From a virus: a stretch of DNA of 64,000 nucleotides. Of this stretch, positions 33,249 to 43,646 are shown in pieces. The stretch lies in the IMG/VR virus record IMGVR_UViG_3300033143_002694, positions 1 to 64,000 of that record, one strand, 5' to 3'. The notes beneath the pieces were generated by a model, which worked only from the letters and a program-made list of their open reading frames with translations, made no database searches and had not been told where the DNA came from. The position numbers and the translations under genes are program-made. The first letter of the stretch is position 1. Every line of letters begins with the position of its first letter.

Positions 33249-34733
33249 ATGGCATTAAATGACACACCATGGATTGGTACAGAAGCACGTAAGCTATACC
33301 TACAATCAGGACAGTTTACGTCAACACTAAAAACTAGTGTGAGTGTTGCCGCGATTGAGAATATTCCTAATGATATATCATGGGACGGTACAGATACTCC
33401 TTGGATTGGGGCATTCGATGACAAGTTATACCTTACGTCAGGGCAGTTTACGTCAACACTAAAAGATAGCCAAGGCGTACCGGGTACCAGAACCGAGAGT
33501 GGTATAACATGGGACGGTGCTAACACTCCATGGTGTGATCCGGGCAATGATAAGCATTACTTGCAGTCTGGTCAATTCACATCAACTATCAAAACAAGCC
33601 TTAATGTTTCCGCTGTTGATATTACTACAAATGGTGTTTCTTTTGACGGTACCAATACTCCGTGGTGTGCTTCGAATGGTGGTAAATTAGTACTTACATC
33701 AGGCCAATTCACGAATACGGTAAGAGATAGCCAAGCAGTATCAGGCGGTACCACCCTGACCGGTATATCATGGGACGGTGCTAACACTCCGTGGTGTGCC
33801 GAATCTTTAAATAAGTTAAACCTCCAATCAGGACAGTTTACGTCAACCGTAAAAACCAGTCAGTCAATATCAAGCGTTGATACTTCGATCAGGGGCATAT
33901 CCACTAACGATGTTGTTGCCCGGCTTAACCTGCCTACAGATGATGGCACTGTTGATTTGCCAATCTTTACAATAGGTGGATTTGGGGGTGGAGTTGAAGA
34001 GGCTGATATCATCCTTCCGGTGATTACTTTAGTTGTGGAATCAGGAGAGTTGTCAATAGGCTATGGTGCTATAACCTTACCACTGACAGTAAATGGATTC
34101 GCTTTCGCTACAATAAGTTCTGGTATCGCAGGTTTGACTCTGCCAATAATCGGAATAGAAAGTACTGTCTTGCAAGGAGAGGTTGGCACATTTGCTAATG
34201 CGTTGTTTAGCTTGGGTCTTGGATTAAGCATACGAGCACATAAAGGTTCGGCTCCAGAGTGCGTTGTGATGAATACAAAGAACCTTGCAGTGTCGGAGTA
34301 TGTGAGTTACGGCTTTAATAGTATGACCGAATTTGATGGGGTATACCTCATTGCAGACCAGAACGGCATCTATGCGGCTGATACTTCCGACTCTGACAAT
34401 GCAGGAGTTGATGACTATGCAATTAAAGCTCACATCAAAACTGGTAGAATTGATATCCACAAGAACAATAAAAACAAGTTGGCAAACGCTTGGATAAATT
34501 ACCAGACAGACGGTAGTATCCAGATGGTATCAACAGGAGATAAGAAAGCAACAAGGACGTACCTATTACCGTACCATTTAGGACTAAGCGGTATCAACGA
34601 GAGAAGAGTTAAGTTTGAGAAGGGAATCAGAAATAGATTCTTTGATTTTAAAATACAGAACATAATAGGCTCACAGCTAGAGATTGACAAGCTTACTATT
34701 ATGCTTGAACCAGTAGTTTCAAAAAGGAGATAA
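33249..34733 (+). CDS. Second repeat protein, shorter relative of the 28.6 kb fibre
   Basis: 494 residues. Five of the same 42-residue units fill residues 1-215 (KLYLQSGQFTSTLKTS, GISWDGANTPW), then three TLP-type repeats, then a new C-terminal domain from about 330 (CVVMNTKNLAVSEYVSYGF to EIDKLTIMLEPVV) with a pattern seen in tail proteins. The ATG follows AAGGAG and directly abuts the glycosyltransferase. The C-terminal domain differs completely from that of the longer protein, so the two share a head and vary in their ends. Confidence 0.65.
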   Translation: MALNDTPWIGTEARKLYLQSGQFTSTLKTSVSVAAIENIPNDISWDGTDTPWIGAFDDKLYLTSGQFTSTLKDSQGVPGTRTESGITWDGANTPWCDPGNDKHYLQSGQFTSTIKTSLNVSAVDITTNGVSFDGTNTPWCASNGGKLVLTSGQFTNTVRDSQAVSGGTTLTGISWDGANTPWCAESLNKLNLQSGQFTSTVKTSQSISSVDTSIRGISTNDVVARLNLPTDDGTVDLPIFTIGGFGGGVEEADIILPVITLVVESGELSIGYGAITLPLTVNGFAFATISSGIAGLTLPIIGIESTVLQGEVGTFANALFSLGLGLSIRAHKGSAPECVVMNTKNLAVSEYVSYGFNSMTEFDGVYLIADQNGIYAADTSDSDNAGVDDYAIKAHIKTGRIDIHKNNKNKLANAWINYQTDGSIQMVSTGDKKATRTYLLPYHLGLSGINERRVKFEKGIRNRFFDFKIQNIIGSQLEIDKLTIMLEPVVSKRR

Positions 34734-34736
34734 TCG

Positions 34737-36587
34737 ATGAGTGTGGCGGGAGATGTTGCAACGACCAAGGGTTTTATTGAAACACAGATAGGTAATGCAG
34801 AGGGCAGGGCTGACTCTTCAATATCTGCGGCCTTTGATGCGATCAATCAAATGGCTCAAGCCGCAAGTGAGGTAACGCCTAGTTTAGATTTTTCGGCACC
34901 GAGTATCAATATCAATACGCCTATAATTAGTGGAACGGGTCCTACGGCACCAACCCTTACAAGTATTAGAGCTGCAATTGGCTCTGCACCCGGAGGCTTC
35001 ACTGCCACCATTGCCGAGAGAGCTATGCAGTCTGCCCCACAGGAAGGGTTTGTTTCACCTACTATTAATTTTCCGACAGCACCGGTAAGCTCTACACTGG
35101 TAAAGCCAAGTGCTTTGGCGATTGCATTACCCGGAAATATGCCTGATGCTCCATCAATAACGTTGCCAACAGACTTGACTATAAACAGAACGGTACCAGT
35201 ACTGCCAACTATATCTTTACCTGCATGGGGAGAAACACTTCCCGTACTGGACATCAGCCTTCCGGAAACTACACTGGCTTATGTTGAACCTGCTTATACG
35301 TCTCTATTGAAAACGGCAATAACATCCAACTTGCTAGATGGTGTGAATAACGGAGGCACTGGTTTGGGTGCTACTGTTCAAACAGCGATCTGGAATAAAG
35401 ACATAGAGAGACTGAGCCAGCAAAAAGACGATGATGTTGAAGAGGTACTCGCTAAATTTTCTGGACGTGGTTTTGATATGCCAACAGGTATGGTTGCACA
35501 ACAAGTCAATGAGGTACTTAAGGAATTCACGAATAATAGATCGCAAAACTCAAGAGATGTTATGATCAAGGAAGCTGAGATGGCATTTGATATGTCAAAG
35601 TTCTTCCTGTCGACCGGGTTGAATCTTGAGCAGATAGAGATTAACCATGCGAACAATATTGCCAATAGAGCATTAGAGGCAGAGAAAGCCGTTATCCAGT
35701 TCAGTATTGATCTATTCAATTCTAAGGTCACTAAACATAATTTAGACCTAGAGACGTACAAAGCCAAAGCAATCGAGGTAGAGGTCGCTCTGAAGGTACA
35801 GGAGCTTATCTTGAGTCAGTATCTAGCAGAGATCAACGGTGTTGAGGCAGGAGTGAAGATAGATAGTACGAAGATCGCAAATTACAACGCTATTCTGGCA
35901 AAGCACACAGTGAGTATTGCTTTGTACGAAGCTGAGATAGGTGCAGTTGTGGCCCAATTGAACATTGAGAGGGCGAAGTCTGAGATATTCAAAGCGCAAA
36001 TAGATGGATATATAGCAGAGATACAAGGGCAGAAAAACGAGTACGATCTATACCTTGCTAAGATTGAAGGAGAATCAGCGAAGATAGACATCCACAAGAC
36101 AGAGGTTGAGGCATACGCAACACGTGTGAACGCAGTCAAGGTTTCCAACGACGTTGTTATTGCTCAGATCAATGCAGATATTTCAGAGGAAGAGTTAAAC
36201 CTCAAAGCACACCTTGCGACTATCGAAACCTACAAGGCAAGATCAGACCAAGGCATAGCAGAGATGAATGTCGAAGCAGATTTATACAGGACAAATAGCG
36301 GAGTATTTGATACACTAATAAAAAATGCTTCAGCTAATGCGGAGTTAAACGTACAGACTCAGATTAGAGCAGAAGCTTTAACTCAGGCAAATGCCGCTAT
36401 GTCACTAGAAGCTGCAAAGGCAAACCTACAAGCAACATTGCAAGCAAACGAAATGAGGGTTCAGGCTGCATCAGCACAAGCTTCTGCGTCATCTGCTATG
36501 TCGGGTATGGTGGCAGGTGCGATACAAGGTATGTTGCAACTAGGTGGTCAGGGTACTTCAATTGAAACAGTAGATAATACACCGTAA
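34737..36587 (+). CDS. Long coiled-coil virion protein
   Basis: 616 residues. An N-terminal domain with many Ser-Ala-Pro-Thr segments (DFSAPSININTPIISGTGPTAPT) is followed by about 400 residues of near-continuous helix, with heptad repeats built on Ala, Glu and Lys (AKIEGESAKIDIHKTEVEAYATRVNAVK). Composition and place suggest an internal virion or tail-needle-like protein, possibly ejected with DNA. No tape-measure motif. Confidence 0.6.
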   Translation: MSVAGDVATTKGFIETQIGNAEGRADSSISAAFDAINQMAQAASEVTPSLDFSAPSININTPIISGTGPTAPTLTSIRAAIGSAPGGFTATIAERAMQSAPQEGFVSPTINFPTAPVSSTLVKPSALAIALPGNMPDAPSITLPTDLTINRTVPVLPTISLPAWGETLPVLDISLPETTLAYVEPAYTSLLKTAITSNLLDGVNNGGTGLGATVQTAIWNKDIERLSQQKDDDVEEVLAKFSGRGFDMPTGMVAQQVNEVLKEFTNNRSQNSRDVMIKEAEMAFDMSKFFLSTGLNLEQIEINHANNIANRALEAEKAVIQFSIDLFNSKVTKHNLDLETYKAKAIEVEVALKVQELILSQYLAEINGVEAGVKIDSTKIANYNAILAKHTVSIALYEAEIGAVVAQLNIERAKSEIFKAQIDGYIAEIQGQKNEYDLYLAKIEGESAKIDIHKTEVEAYATRVNAVKVSNDVVIAQINADISEEELNLKAHLATIETYKARSDQGIAEMNVEADLYRTNSGVFDTLIKNASANAELNVQTQIRAEALTQANAAMSLEAAKANLQATLQANEMRVQAASAQASASSAMSGMVAGAIQGMLQLGGQGTSIETVDNTP

Positions 36588-36601
36588 TAAGGAGATATAG
36601 T

Positions 36602-37594
36602 ATGGCATTGAATGATTTGGATGAAAAGAGGAAAGGGGCAGGAGGTACCAATAGGGTACAGACTACCGACATAGGCAATAAGCCACTTACAAGGATAGGT
36701 GCTTCTGGTGATGGTAAGAATACTATCACAAAAAGAAGTGTCCATACAGGTGGTGCAGGTGATGGTGTAAAGAGGAAGATTCGCAATAGTAAAGTTTCTT
36801 CCGATGACTTTATCTCAGACCTTGCAGGCGGTACGGGTAAATCAGGTACAAGCCGTAAGTCATTTGGAAAGTTCTTAAGCAAGGAGAGGGTTGCTCTGCC
36901 TGACCCTACTGACACTGCAGGGCAGCTACAAACAATAACCAGAGCCACGAAGGATATACGGGGTGTTGCAGGTGCTGGTCCTCAACGTGCAGGATTCTCT
37001 AGGGGTATACAAAAAGGCAAACCCATCAGGAGAGATATTATAGATGACAGACCTGAGAGTATATTAAAAGTTGGTGGTACTGACAGAGGTGAGCCGAAAG
37101 ATAAAAATATCATAACATCTAAATCGGTACTAAAGGGTACCAAGTTAAAAGGTGGTGGATTTACTGACCAAGGTTCATTTAAGAAGGGTGGCAAAACACT
37201 CAGGGAGATTTCTAAGCAAGGAAAAAAGGTTAGCCCTTTCAGTGAACAAGGTATAGAGCAGTTATTTGGAAGTGCCGCAGATTTAGCAAAACTATTCACA
37301 AGTAAAGAATTTCAGTCAAGAAAAGCGAAGGGTATTCAATCTGCTGCAGGAGTAAAGGGTAGACGTGCTGACACCAAAGCGAAGACAGAAAAAATCAAAG
37401 CACTATCAGGAGTACTCGAAGACTTGAGTGCCAGTGGTGGTGATAATGAGGGATTGATGGCAAACGTACAAGAGCAGATACAGAATCTTATTTCCGGGAA
37501 TGACGGAAGTGGACCATCAGGGGAGGTCTTGGGAAAACTTGCTTCACAGTTTGAGCCTGACCAAGTTAAAACAATCTTAGGGATACTACAATAA
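36602..37594 (+). CDS. Glycine-, lysine- and serine-rich internal virion protein
   Basis: 330 residues after AAGGAGA. Low-complexity, strongly basic and almost free of long hydrophobic stretches. Basic, disordered proteins of this kind next to the giant ejection protein are usually DNA-binding core or ejection proteins. Overlaps the next gene by one base (ATAATG). The family is not recognised. Confidence 0.55.
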   Translation: MALNDLDEKRKGAGGTNRVQTTDIGNKPLTRIGASGDGKNTITKRSVHTGGAGDGVKRKIRNSKVSSDDFISDLAGGTGKSGTSRKSFGKFLSKERVALPDPTDTAGQLQTITRATKDIRGVAGAGPQRAGFSRGIQKGKPIRRDIIDDRPESILKVGGTDRGEPKDKNIITSKSVLKGTKLKGGGFTDQGSFKKGGKTLREISKQGKKVSPFSEQGIEQLFGSAADLAKLFTSKEFQSRKAKGIQSAAGVKGRRADTKAKTEKIKALSGVLEDLSASGGDNEGLMANVQEQIQNLISGNDGSGPSGEVLGKLASQFEPDQVKTILGILQ

Positions 37595-40500
37595 TGACAA
37601 TCGAAATAGATCAGTTTCTTAATGACTTTCAGACTGCAAAGGCAGCACAAGGTGACTCGTTCGATGGTGCCGGGTTCGGCAGAGATTATGACCGAGGAGC
37701 ACAAAGAAATAGGACTCAGCCAGAAGACGATGAATCTTTAGGCCGTAAGGGGTTTGTTACTGAGACCGCAGAGGCTTTGGCTGGAGGTGCTGTAGATACA
37801 GCAGAATTATGGATGAGAGCGGTTAGGGCAATTGACCCACAAGGGGGAAATGAAACTATAAGGAACTTCGCTACCTTTGGACTTGATGCTATCAAGAACT
37901 TTACGGCAAAACACCCTTCGCTCTCTCCAGACAATCAAGCTCAGGAAGGTGTGTCAAGGTGGTGGCAACAAGGTGTCAGGTCTATGATACCAAGTATGTC
38001 TGCTGCGATCCCCGGTATGCTTGCAGGTGCCGTGGGAGGGCCTATCGGTGCGTCTGTTGGTGGTGGTATTGCGTCTGGTGCTATATTCGGGTTAGCTGAA
38101 TTTGACTCTGTCAGAGAAGAAGGCGAGGATATGATAGCAGAGAAGATGGCCTCGGGTGATATGACAAGGGAAGAAGCCGCACAGGTACGTGAAGAGATTG
38201 CCACGGCTGCAAAGCTATCTGCACTTACAGAGGGAGGCTTAGAAGGCGTTGCGAATGCAGTACAAGTCAAGGTGCTTTCAAAGTGGTTTCCGGGCAGAAA
38301 GACTTTAAAGAATTTAATCAAGGCTCCAATTAAAGATATATTCAAGAAGGGTGTGAAGGAGACAGTAAAGACCGGAGCAAAACAACTTGCGTTGACCACA
38401 CCAGTTGAGGTTGGTACTGAGTTTGCACAGTCAGCGTTAGAAACTAAATTCCGTAGGGATGTCGGGCTTACAGATATGAGTTCATGGGGTGCTGGTATGG
38501 ACGCACTTGGACCTGCTTTTGTAACAAACTTATTGTTCTTTGGTGCAGGTAAGTCTGCAAATGCCGCACAGAGATGGGGTATCAGACACGCACTGGAAGA
38601 CGCAAAGACAAGCCCACACAAGAGGATGAAGGCAGTTAAAGATATTTCAAAGATTGTACGCGGCATGGATGACGTGAATGCAGAAGGTATCGCTAATAAG
38701 ATGGAGGCGGTTGGACTGTCTTATGTAGCTTCAGGCATGAAGATGGATATCAATAGTGATCTAGGTATGGAGACTATGCTTGAGCAGTATAGAAAGGGCA
38801 TACAAGACAAGAGTATAAATAATATATCATCCAAGAGGCTACAGACTTCGTTGACAAATGAGATGAACAGGGAGGATATGCCATTACAGAATCGTATTCC
38901 TGCATTCCAAATGATGCAAGGTGTCACTAAAATTAATGAAGAACAGGCCGCTATAGATAAGGTGCGTAAAGAGGAAGATGCCACCAAGGTAACAAAGGAA
39001 GCTACTGCCGCAGATATGCTTGATCAGAATGCTGCAAGTGCAACCGATAAGAATGTTACAGTTGAAAAAACAATTAAGGTTGAGAAGGAAGAGAAGCCTA
39101 AGCAGGATGAAAAACCTAAGAAGAAGGTGAAGGTAACAGAGAAAGCTCAGAAAGACCTTATCAATGTGGGTAAAGATGCTGTTGTTCCGGATGCCACAAA
39201 GGATGCCAAGATGGACGAAGAGAGGGAGAAGGCAAAATCAATTGCCCCAGAACCTGTTGTTTCCAAGACGGTTAAGCCAACTGTAGACAAAGCGGAGACG
39301 GTTGCTGCAAAGAAGGCAACACCTGTAGTTGAAGTAATCAGCAAGGACGAAGAGGTTAAGAAGGCTGTGGAAAAAGAGGTAGAACCAGAGCCAGTTGTAG
39401 AAAAAGAGGTAGCACCTGAGCCGATTGAAAAGTCTCCTGAGCCGATCAAGAAACCTAAAGAGCGTGACTTAATTTCCAAAGAACAAGAGAGACAGGTACG
39501 TAAGGAGCTCAAGGACCCTGAATTATTGCCAGATGAGAAGGCAGACCTAGAGAAGATATTGGTTGACGCAGGGCTTGACGTTACAGTTGCAAAGAAAGAA
39601 GCAGTTGAGGCTGAACCTAAGAAAGAAGAGGGTGTATCAATAACGGGACTCGCTCCACGTGATGCAAATAGGAAGCTCAAGAAAGGTGATGAACCGTATA
39701 CTGAATCCGAGAAACAAGATGCTGTGCTTAGTAAGCGAATCAGTAGGGCTATTGCAGGATTCAATACTTCTAGTGCGAAGAAAAAAGCGGCTGCACAGGC
39801 TGATTATAAAGAGGCAGTAGCTGAGAGAAACAAACTTAGGAAGGGTGTGCTTTCCGGAGCCATCAAAGATAGCCAGACTCAGGTGAAGACCAAGCAGGAA
39901 GATACCGTAGTTGTGAAGGAGAAGAAAGCCAAGGAGAAGAAGGCAGTTGAAGTGAAGATGGCAGAGAAACATCCTGAGCTTAAGAAAGATATCGTTAATC
40001 TGGAAATCGGATCAGAGGCACTTATAAGTACCGAGAACATAGTCAGAGGTAATGCTATTTCACCAAAGATGATGAAGCAGGGCAAGATCGAAATCAATGG
40101 AATGAAAGCTGAAACAGCAGAAGATATTGCAGTATTGTCTCAGATGTTTAGAAACCCTCAGTATGAAACATTTAGATTGATATACACAAGAGATGGACAC
40201 ATTGTTGGTCACGAAGCAAGGACCAGTAGGCTTCCGGGCAGTGTCAGGGTATTTATAGACGATCAGAAAACTGAGTTGGATAATATAAGGGCAAAGCAAG
40301 CACACTTGAAAGCCGATAAGATATGGATGGTACATAATCATCCAAGTGGAAAAGCGACACCTTCTGCTGCAGACAAGAAGTTCACTAAGCAGATGGCCGC
40401 AAATATATCCACACTGGAAGGGCATGTAGTTGTTGACTCAGGAGAGTTCTCACACATAAACCGTTCTGGGGTCGCAAGGGTAAGGCCGCTTTCAACTGAC

Positions 40501-43068
40501 GATGCAATACTGAAACCATCGGTACCTCATAAGTTATTGGGAAGAAAGATGCAATCAATGAGTGATGTGGTTATGTACGGTAAAGAGTTACAACACCAAG
40601 AAGGTTTTATGACTGCCACGTTTATCGCTACAAACACAGAGATAAGGGGTATTGTTGATATACCAATCAAGCAGGTTATGGGCAAGGACATAAAACAGCT
40701 CAGAAAAGATATCAGAGAGCTTGCGGGTATGTTTGGTTCTACACAGATAACGCTTGCACTGGATACTTCATTGAATCCGGAAGCAGGTTCGAATCCTGAT
40801 GGGTTTATTGAGTTGATCAGAGACAACATAATTGTTGATGCTATTCTGTACCAAGAAGATCAGCAGGTGTCTATCAGGAGGATGTTCGCTGTTAAGCCAA
40901 AGAGGGCCAACAAGAAGAAGTTTCTTGGTGGAGACATACAGACAACTATCGCAGAAAATAAGTCTGAGTTTGAAGAAGAAGGTGGAAGGACGCAGAAGTA
41001 TACAGATAAAGATTTCACGAATAACCCACATGTAGATAAAGCTACTCAGGATATATTCAACAAAAAGCTTAGTCCTAAAGTCGAAGGTGCGACAATCAAG
41101 GAGAGATTTGCTGAATGGAAGAAGAATTGGTGGGTCAAACTACAACAAGGTGCTGTTGATCAGTTTGCAAGTCTCAGAAAACTGGATGATAAGATATGGA
41201 AGCTGGCCCAAGTTACCACATCTTCTTCTGGTGCCGTAGACGCATTGCTTAACATGGGACCATTGAAGCTGACAGATGGCGTGCCTGACATAAAGGATAT
41301 TAAGGGTAATAAGGGACTCTTTAAGATCGTCAAGCCGTTAGGAGAAGAATTAGAGCTTTGGTTGGGATGGGTAGCAGGTAACCGTGCAGAACAATTATAC
41401 GGTGAAGGCAAAGAGAGGAACCTCACACCAGAGGAGATTACTAAACTAAAGGAGCTGAACAAGGGTACCATGAAAGATGGCCGAAGCAGAAGGTCTGTGT
41501 ACCGGGATGTATGGAATGATTTCAGTGAGCTCCACCAATCAGTATTGGATATTGCACAAGAGACAGGAACAATCGGTAAGGAAGAACGTGAATCTTGGAG
41601 AGAAGGGTTTTACCTACCGTTTTTCCGTCAGATCGAGAAGTCACAGAAGAATGAGACTAAAGGTCCGAAGACTCTGGGTGGAGTTGCAAATCAAACTGCG
41701 TTCAAAGAGTTGAAGGGTAAAGAGGTTCCGATAGCCGACATGATGACAAATATAATTCTTAACTGGAATCACTTGATTGGAGCCAGTATGAAGAACCAGA
41801 TAGCTGTGAAGTCTCTACACAAAGCGGCTACTATGAAGATCCAAGGTGGTCAGCCCGTAGCTGAGAAGATTAATGTTGACATTGAAGTAGTAAAAGATGA
41901 GTCGGGACAGTTCAGGGTAATCGATGCGCTAACTGGTAAGAGTAGAGGTGCTTTTGATACCTTTGCAGAGGCTCAGGAACACCAAGAACAATTGACACGT
42001 ATCATTGAAGAGAGACTGGCGAAGAAGAGTGAGAACGCTGTGTTTGTCCGGGAGAATGGCAAGAAGGTTTGGTATGAAATTAATGAGCCAAATATTTATC
42101 AGGCGTTGACGAATTTAAACTTTGAAGGATTTAACAACAGGCCCATGAAGGCATTGAGATCATTCAAGAGGTTGTTAACCTTCGGAGTTACAGCGTCTCC
42201 GGACTTTAAGGCTAGAAACTTATTGCGTGATACATTGTCGTCTGCAGCTACAAGTAAGATTAGCTTGGACTTAGTTGGTAATGTCTTTGGCAGTGGAAGG
42301 AAATCAACACAGAAGGGCAGTGAGGCTTTCATGAGAATGATGGCAGGTGGTGGTAATATTCAGTTCGGCCACTTGTATGGTACTGACCCGGAGAAGGTAC
42401 AGGCAGCTTTAGCTTCAAACCTGCGTAAAGAGGGTATCCTTGATAATCCTACAGGATGGGGAAAATTCAAGACCGCTCTTTTGAAGGGTAAGGATAAATG
42501 GGATGACTTTGGAAGTAGGCTGGAGAACCTTAACAGGGCAGCATTATTCTCCCAAACCCTAGAAGCAAAGAAAGGTGAGGAAGGAGCATTCCTTGAGGCA
42601 AACTTTGAAGCGAGAGATTTGTTAGATTTCAACAGGCATGGTGCATGGCCAGCGATTAGATTCTTAATCGATACTGTACCGTTTATGAACGCTCGTATCC
42701 AAGGCTTGAGTAAGCTTGGTAGAAGTATGACCAAAGAGCAGGGAGCAAGGCTTGCCATCGTATCAGGTGGAGTCGCAATGGCTAGTATGGCATTGTATTT
42801 AGCATATAAAGATGACCCAGATTTTCAAGATAGAGAGGAATGGGACAGAGATACTTATTGGTGGTTCAAAATACCCGGTACTGACAAGACCTTTAGGCTT
42901 CCAAAGCCGTTTGAAATAGGGGTTATAGGGACAATAGCAGAGAGAACACTTGAGCAAATTACAGATGACAAGGTACACGGAGCACTGTTTGCCGAACGAT
43001 TGAAGTTGAAAACTTATCACCAACAGAACGCAGGAAAGCTTGGACTTCTGAGACAGCAATTCTCTTGA
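37594..43068 (+). CDS. Giant polyvalent/ejection protein with JAMM motif
   Basis: 1824 residues. A glycine- and alanine-rich hydrophobic segment (about 130-167, SMSAAIPGMLAGAVGGPIGA) looks membrane-active. A Lys/Glu/Pro linker (about 460-680) follows, then a RadC-like JAB domain containing HNHPSGKATPSAAD (about 914-927), which fits HxH-x7-SxxD of zinc metallo-deubiquitinase-type proteases. The last 800 residues match phage large polyvalent-protein associated regions (DKIWKLAQVTTSSSGAVDAL, FKRLLTFGVTASPDFKARNLLRD). Such proteins enter the cell with the DNA and may protect it. The frame stops early at TGA 43066: the expected C-terminus is found in another frame just downstream. Confidence 0.7.
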   Translation: MTIEIDQFLNDFQTAKAAQGDSFDGAGFGRDYDRGAQRNRTQPEDDESLGRKGFVTETAEALAGGAVDTAELWMRAVRAIDPQGGNETIRNFATFGLDAIKNFTAKHPSLSPDNQAQEGVSRWWQQGVRSMIPSMSAAIPGMLAGAVGGPIGASVGGGIASGAIFGLAEFDSVREEGEDMIAEKMASGDMTREEAAQVREEIATAAKLSALTEGGLEGVANAVQVKVLSKWFPGRKTLKNLIKAPIKDIFKKGVKETVKTGAKQLALTTPVEVGTEFAQSALETKFRRDVGLTDMSSWGAGMDALGPAFVTNLLFFGAGKSANAAQRWGIRHALEDAKTSPHKRMKAVKDISKIVRGMDDVNAEGIANKMEAVGLSYVASGMKMDINSDLGMETMLEQYRKGIQDKSINNISSKRLQTSLTNEMNREDMPLQNRIPAFQMMQGVTKINEEQAAIDKVRKEEDATKVTKEATAADMLDQNAASATDKNVTVEKTIKVEKEEKPKQDEKPKKKVKVTEKAQKDLINVGKDAVVPDATKDAKMDEEREKAKSIAPEPVVSKTVKPTVDKAETVAAKKATPVVEVISKDEEVKKAVEKEVEPEPVVEKEVAPEPIEKSPEPIKKPKERDLISKEQERQVRKELKDPELLPDEKADLEKILVDAGLDVTVAKKEAVEAEPKKEEGVSITGLAPRDANRKLKKGDEPYTESEKQDAVLSKRISRAIAGFNTSSAKKKAAAQADYKEAVAERNKLRKGVLSGAIKDSQTQVKTKQEDTVVVKEKKAKEKKAVEVKMAEKHPELKKDIVNLEIGSEALISTENIVRGNAISPKMMKQGKIEINGMKAETAEDIAVLSQMFRNPQYETFRLIYTRDGHIVGHEARTSRLPGSVRVFIDDQKTELDNIRAKQAHLKADKIWMVHNHPSGKATPSAADKKFTKQMAANISTLEGHVVVDSGEFSHINRSGVARVRPLSTDDAILKPSVPHKLLGRKMQSMSDVVMYGKELQHQEGFMTATFIATNTEIRGIVDIPIKQVMGKDIKQLRKDIRELAGMFGSTQITLALDTSLNPEAGSNPDGFIELIRDNIIVDAILYQEDQQVSIRRMFAVKPKRANKKKFLGGDIQTTIAENKSEFEEEGGRTQKYTDKDFTNNPHVDKATQDIFNKKLSPKVEGATIKERFAEWKKNWWVKLQQGAVDQFASLRKLDDKIWKLAQVTTSSSGAVDALLNMGPLKLTDGVPDIKDIKGNKGLFKIVKPLGEELELWLGWVAGNRAEQLYGEGKERNLTPEEITKLKELNKGTMKDGRSRRSVYRDVWNDFSELHQSVLDIAQETGTIGKEERESWREGFYLPFFRQIEKSQKNETKGPKTLGGVANQTAFKELKGKEVPIADMMTNIILNWNHLIGASMKNQIAVKSLHKAATMKIQGGQPVAEKINVDIEVVKDESGQFRVIDALTGKSRGAFDTFAEAQEHQEQLTRIIEERLAKKSENAVFVRENGKKVWYEINEPNIYQALTNLNFEGFNNRPMKALRSFKRLLTFGVTASPDFKARNLLRDTLSSAATSKISLDLVGNVFGSGRKSTQKGSEAFMRMMAGGGNIQFGHLYGTDPEKVQAALASNLRKEGILDNPTGWGKFKTALLKGKDKWDDFGSRLENLNRAALFSQTLEAKKGEEGAFLEANFEARDLLDFNRHGAWPAIRFLIDTVPFMNARIQGLSKLGRSMTKEQGARLAIVSGGVAMASMALYLAYKDDPDFQDREEWDRDTYWWFKIPGTDKTFRLPKPFEIGVIGTIAERTLEQITDDKVHGALFAERLKLKTYHQQNAGKLGLLRQQFS

Positions 43069-43595
43069 GTCAAGGATTTTCCAAAATACCATGGGACAAA
43101 GTACAGCTTTCTCCTGTGCAGATAGAACATTTAGTTGGAGCTTATACAGGCTGGCTAGGTGGTTGGGTTCTTGGTGGAGTTGACATGCTAACACAAAAAG
43201 CAGGTGGATTCCCCGACAAGCCGTCATTCAGGATAGAAGATTATTCCTTAGTGGGCTCATTCCTTGGAGAGACACCATCGAGAAACACGAAATATTCTAG
43301 CGTATTCTATGAAGGATTGAAAGAAATGAATCAGACGTATGCAGACATTCGGAATTACCGATCTTTAGGTGAAACCGAGAAGGCATTGAGTTATGCACGT
43401 AAGCATAAGGATAAACTGAGATTCAGAAAGCTTGCAAATAAAATCCAGAAGAATGTAGCGGCTATCACCAAGCGAGTCAGGTTAACCCGATTGGACAAGA
43501 ATATGTCTGCTCAGGAAAAACGTGTAAAAATTGACCGCTTAACTGTGATGAAGAATAAACTGTTGAAGATGGCTGTCGAAAAGACCAAACTCTAA
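43065..43595 (+). pseudogene. C-terminal fragment of the giant polyvalent protein, other frame
   Basis: 176 residues from TTG 43065. It carries the typical end of the polyvalent protein family (IPWDKVQLSPVQIEHLVGAYTGWLGGW). The same frame is open back to 42969, and its upstream part reads ENLSPTERRKAWTSETAILLSQGF, which normally directly precedes this region. So the 1824-residue frame and this one belong to one ancestral protein, shifted by -1 near 43000, probably with a small deletion of coding sequence. No strong ribosome-binding site is seen for the TTG. It could still be translated by coupling, or the break could be a sequencing or assembly error. Confidence 0.6.
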
Positions 43596-43646
43596 AATAC
43601 TACCGTATCAACACTTACAACACTGAAAAATAAATATATTTTATTG

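Noticed and set aside
37941-38666. Long open frame on the minus strand (241 aa) opposite the giant polyvalent protein, and a similar one at 39147-39764
   Set aside because: Both lie wholly inside a clear rightward gene with protein-family motifs, have no ribosome-binding site, and show serine/proline-rich composition typical of antisense frames.
42969-43068. Programmed -1 frameshift joining the giant protein to its C-terminus
   Set aside because: No X-XXY-YYZ slippery heptamer in the right phase and no clear downstream pseudoknot were found. A deletion or sequence error explains the break more simply.
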